A stretch of 14,483 nucleotides of DNA, from contig DIZV01000077.1 in assembly GCA_002427995.1 (NCBI GenBank), positions 1 to 14,483 on the forward strand. Reading direction: 5' to 3'. The DNA comes from Chloroflexi bacterium UBA6019. Lineage in GTDB: Bacteria > Chloroflexota > Dormibacteria > Dormibacterales > Dormibacteraceae. A model generated the notes under the pieces. That model did no database searches and had not been told where the DNA came from. It saw nothing but the letters and a program-made list of their open reading frames with translations. Below are positions 12,976 through 14,483 of the stretch, one piece after another; positions within the stretch are counted from its first letter, which is position 1; the number at the start of each line of letters is the position of its first letter. The translations under genes were made by a program, and so were the position numbers.

Positions 12976-13230
12976 CTAGCGAAAGTGTATTGGCAGCCTC
13001 GGGGCCAGTGGCTGGAGCAGGGCGGCGAAGAGCACGCCGGGGAGGATGTTGCCCTCGCCGATGTGGACCGACGGCAGCTGCAGGTACTGCCAGCCCTGGC
13101 CGAGCGCGTACCCGATCGCGGTCAGAAGCAGGATGGCGGGGTAGTTGCGCCGGGAGTAGGGCAGGAAGGCGTAGAAGACCTGGCTCGTGATCAGGGCCAG
13201 GAGCGGCGCCAGCAGGAGGGCGGGGTGCAC
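12976..13230 (-). CDS. Small multi-pass membrane protein of unknown function
   Basis: 84 residues, not recognised as a named family. Hydrophobic segments lie at about 3-23, 31-46 and possibly 62-78, separated by a basic loop (SRRNY) and a polar stretch (LPSVHIGEGN). No cysteine or catalytic motif is apparent. The start is taken as GTG at 13230; it lacks a convincing ribosome site, so a different start is possible. It is followed, after 42 bases, by the DUF948 gene and could be the first gene of that block. Its coding likelihood rests on sustained hydrophobicity in one frame and its tidy fit between neighbours. Confidence 0.55.
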   Translation of the reverse strand: MHPALLLAPLLALITSQVFYAFLPYSRRNYPAILLLTAIGYALGQGWQYLQLPSVHIGEGNILPGVLFAALLQPLAPRLPIHFR

Positions 13231-13418
13231 CTAGCGTTGGTGTACCGCCGCCGAAGCGAAGACCCTTGGGTTGTCCTCTCGGACACTAAGTGGGTTCTCT
13301 GCCGTGGCTTTCCGACGTCCCGTCTGGCGGGCTTGCCGTCTGGCTCCGAACTCCGAGATCCCTTTGACGACGATATTGGGCAACGCGCACTTGGGTCCCC
13401 GCTCCGGCGGCGGTAGGT
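13231..13418. other. Spacer after aspS of unusual composition; possible small ORF or structured RNA
   Basis: The longest gap in the window. GC is visibly lower (about 60%) than in the flanking genes. On the minus strand a 63-codon frame opens with ATG at 13422, overlapping the aspS stop as ATGA, and ends with TAG at 13233-13231, directly abutting the GTG of the next gene. About 30% of its codons end in A or T, far more than in neighbouring genes, and the product matches no family I know, so coding is doubtful. A minus-strand hairpin, TGTCC-GAGA-GGACA (13285-13272), carries a GNRA-type tetraloop. A 9-base direct repeat, CCGTCTGGC, occurs at 13320-13328 and 13336-13344. No tRNA, SRP, RNase P or known riboswitch core was recognised. 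Confidence 0.4.
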
Positions 13419-14483
13419 TCATGTTACCCGCGGCGGCGGCGGCCTAAGCGCGATCCCCAGCTCCTCCAGCTGTTTGGAGTCGACCGGGCTCGGAGCGCCC
13501 AGCATCAGGTCCTGCATCGACTGCGTCTTGGGGAAGGCGATCACGTCGCGAATGTTGTCGGTGCCGGTCAGCAGCATCACCACCCGGTCGGTCCCGAAGG
13601 CAAAGCCGCCGTGGGGCGGCACCCCGTACTCGAAGGCCTCGAGCAGGTGGCCGAAGCGGGCCTGGATCGTCTCACCGTCCAGGCCGAGGATCTCGAAGAC
13701 GCGCTCCTGCAGCCGGCGCTCGTAGATCCGCAGGCTGCCGCTCCCCAGCTCGTAGCCGTTGCAGACGATGTCGTAGGCGTGCGCCCGGACGTCGTAGGGC
13801 CGCTCCTCGATCTGTGGCAGGTCCTCCTCCATCGGCCGGGTGAAGGGATGGTGGCCATAGGTCAGGTTGCCGTCGTCGTCCTCGTCGAAGAGATACATCG
13901 GGTAGATCCAGAGGAAGCGCCACTCGCCCTCTCGAACCAGCTTCCGGCGCCGCGCGACCTCGGCCCGCACGAGGCCCATCACCGTCTGCGCCTTCCGGCG
14001 CCGGTCGGCGGCGATCAGCACCAGGTCGCCCTCGCCCGCCCCGGTCGCCCGCCGGATGCCGGCCCGCTCGTCATCGCTGAGGAACTTGTCGAGTGGTCCC
14101 GGGAGCCAGGCCAGGCCCTGCCCGCCGGCGCCCTTGGCGAGCACCGCAAGCTCGTCCAGCTCGCGGCGATGGAGGTCGGCGCCACCGGGCACGCTGAGGC
14201 CCCGGACGACGCCGCCGGGGGTGTCGAGCACGCGCCGGAAGACCTGGGCCTGGGTGTCCTTCAAGAGCTCGCCGAGGTCGGCGATCTCGAGCTCGTAGCG
14301 CAGATCCGGTTTGTCGGTTCCGTACTTGAGCAGGGCCTCGCGGTGGCTCATCCGCTGCCAGGTGGCGGGCAGCTCGACGCCCAGCCGTTCCTTCCAGATC
14401 CGCCCGAAAAGGCCCTCGAGGACTCTGAAGACGTCCTCCTCGTCGTTGAAGGACATCTCCATGTCGAGCTGGGTGAACTCGGG
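13419..14483 (-). CDS. aspS: Aspartate--tRNA ligase (5' part outside window)
   Basis: Class IIb synthetase that attaches aspartate to tRNA-Asp. The 354 codons present begin inside motif 2 (PEFTQLDMEMSF). They continue through the bacterial-type GAD insertion (around VRGLSVPGGADLHRRELDEL), the TYGHHPFTRP segment and YDIVCNGYELGSGSLRIY, and end with motif 3 (GGFAFGTDRVVMLLTG, about 13570-13615) and NIRDVIAFPKTQ. The missing part, about 230 residues by comparison with a 590-residue family length, holds the anticodon-binding domain. Whether the enzyme is discriminating or also charges tRNA-Asn cannot be told without that domain. The C-terminus (RPPPPRVT) is short and normal. Confidence 0.98.
   Translation of the reverse strand, partial: PEFTQLDMEMSFNDEEDVFRVLEGLFGRIWKERLGVELPATWQRMSHREALLKYGTDKPDLRYELEIADLGELLKDTQAQVFRRVLDTPGGVVRGLSVPGGADLHRRELDELAVLAKGAGGQGLAWLPGPLDKFLSDDERAGIRRATGAGEGDLVLIAADRRRKAQTVMGLVRAEVARRRKLVREGEWRFLWIYPMYLFDEDDDGNLTYGHHPFTRPMEEDLPQIEERPYDVRAHAYDIVCNGYELGSGSLRIYERRLQERVFEILGLDGETIQARFGHLLEAFEYGVPPHGGFAFGTDRVVMLLTGTDNIRDVIAFPKTQSMQDLMLGAPSPVDSKQLEELGIALRPPPPRVT

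Noticed and set aside
13231..13418. c-di-AMP (ydaO) riboswitch suggested by GGAGCGGGGACCCA near 13395-13408 on the minus strand
   Set aside because: The partner motif GGGGTGAAT and the following conserved stem were not found, and the downstream gene is not a typical target.
13419..14483. aspS as a truncated pseudogene
   Set aside because: The frame is intact to the window edge and runs straight into motif 2; it is cut by the window, not by mutation.

Overview
The window is a gene-dense, high-GC (roughly 70%) bacterial chromosome segment with 17 supported protein-coding genes, all on the minus strand except one. Very short spacers, 4-8 base gene overlaps and many GTG/TTG starts point to long, translationally coupled operons. 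The gene order alaS ... ruvX - yrzB (DUF1292) - mltG matches the Bacillus alaS-yrzL-yrrK-yrzB-yrrL neighbourhood. A sigma-B/F type factor with an RsbW-like partner sits next to YtxG/YtxH-like genes. Together this suggests a high-GC Terrabacteria lineage, such as Dormibacterota, Chloroflexota or an actinobacterial relative; the exact phylum is inference. No insertion sequence, phage, CRISPR array, tRNA or rRNA was recognised.

In transcription order (right to left): the 3' part of aspS (13419-14483) is followed by a 188-bp spacer of unusual composition (13231-13418). Next comes a five-gene block: a small membrane protein of unknown function, a DUF948 protein, a YtxH-like protein, an RsbW-like anti-sigma factor and a SigB/SigF-family sigma factor. 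This block resembles an envelope/general-stress module. Its last gene ends tail-to-tail against the only plus-strand gene, an endonuclease/exonuclease/phosphatase-fold hydrolase (10074-11018), and the two stop codons share one CTAG.

The hydrolase diverges from alaS across only 35 bp. A ten-gene minus-strand run then reads alaS, an FtsA/PilM-like actin ATPase, a membrane-anchored protein with a baseplate-J-like ectodomain, ruvX, DUF1292 (yrzB), mltG, aroE, a peptidase-only type IV prepilin peptidase, a bacterial PH-domain membrane protein and aroC (cut by the window edge). It mixes translation, RNA/DNA maintenance, peptidoglycan processing, pilus biogenesis and the shikimate pathway.

The most interesting parts are: (i) the actin-like ATPase and J-like membrane protein pair inserted in a conserved housekeeping cluster, with a prepilin peptidase downstream, which may be a poorly described envelope or pilus-related machine; (ii) the RsbW homologue, which has lost the expected Mg/ATP-box residues; and (iii) the composition-shifted spacer after aspS.
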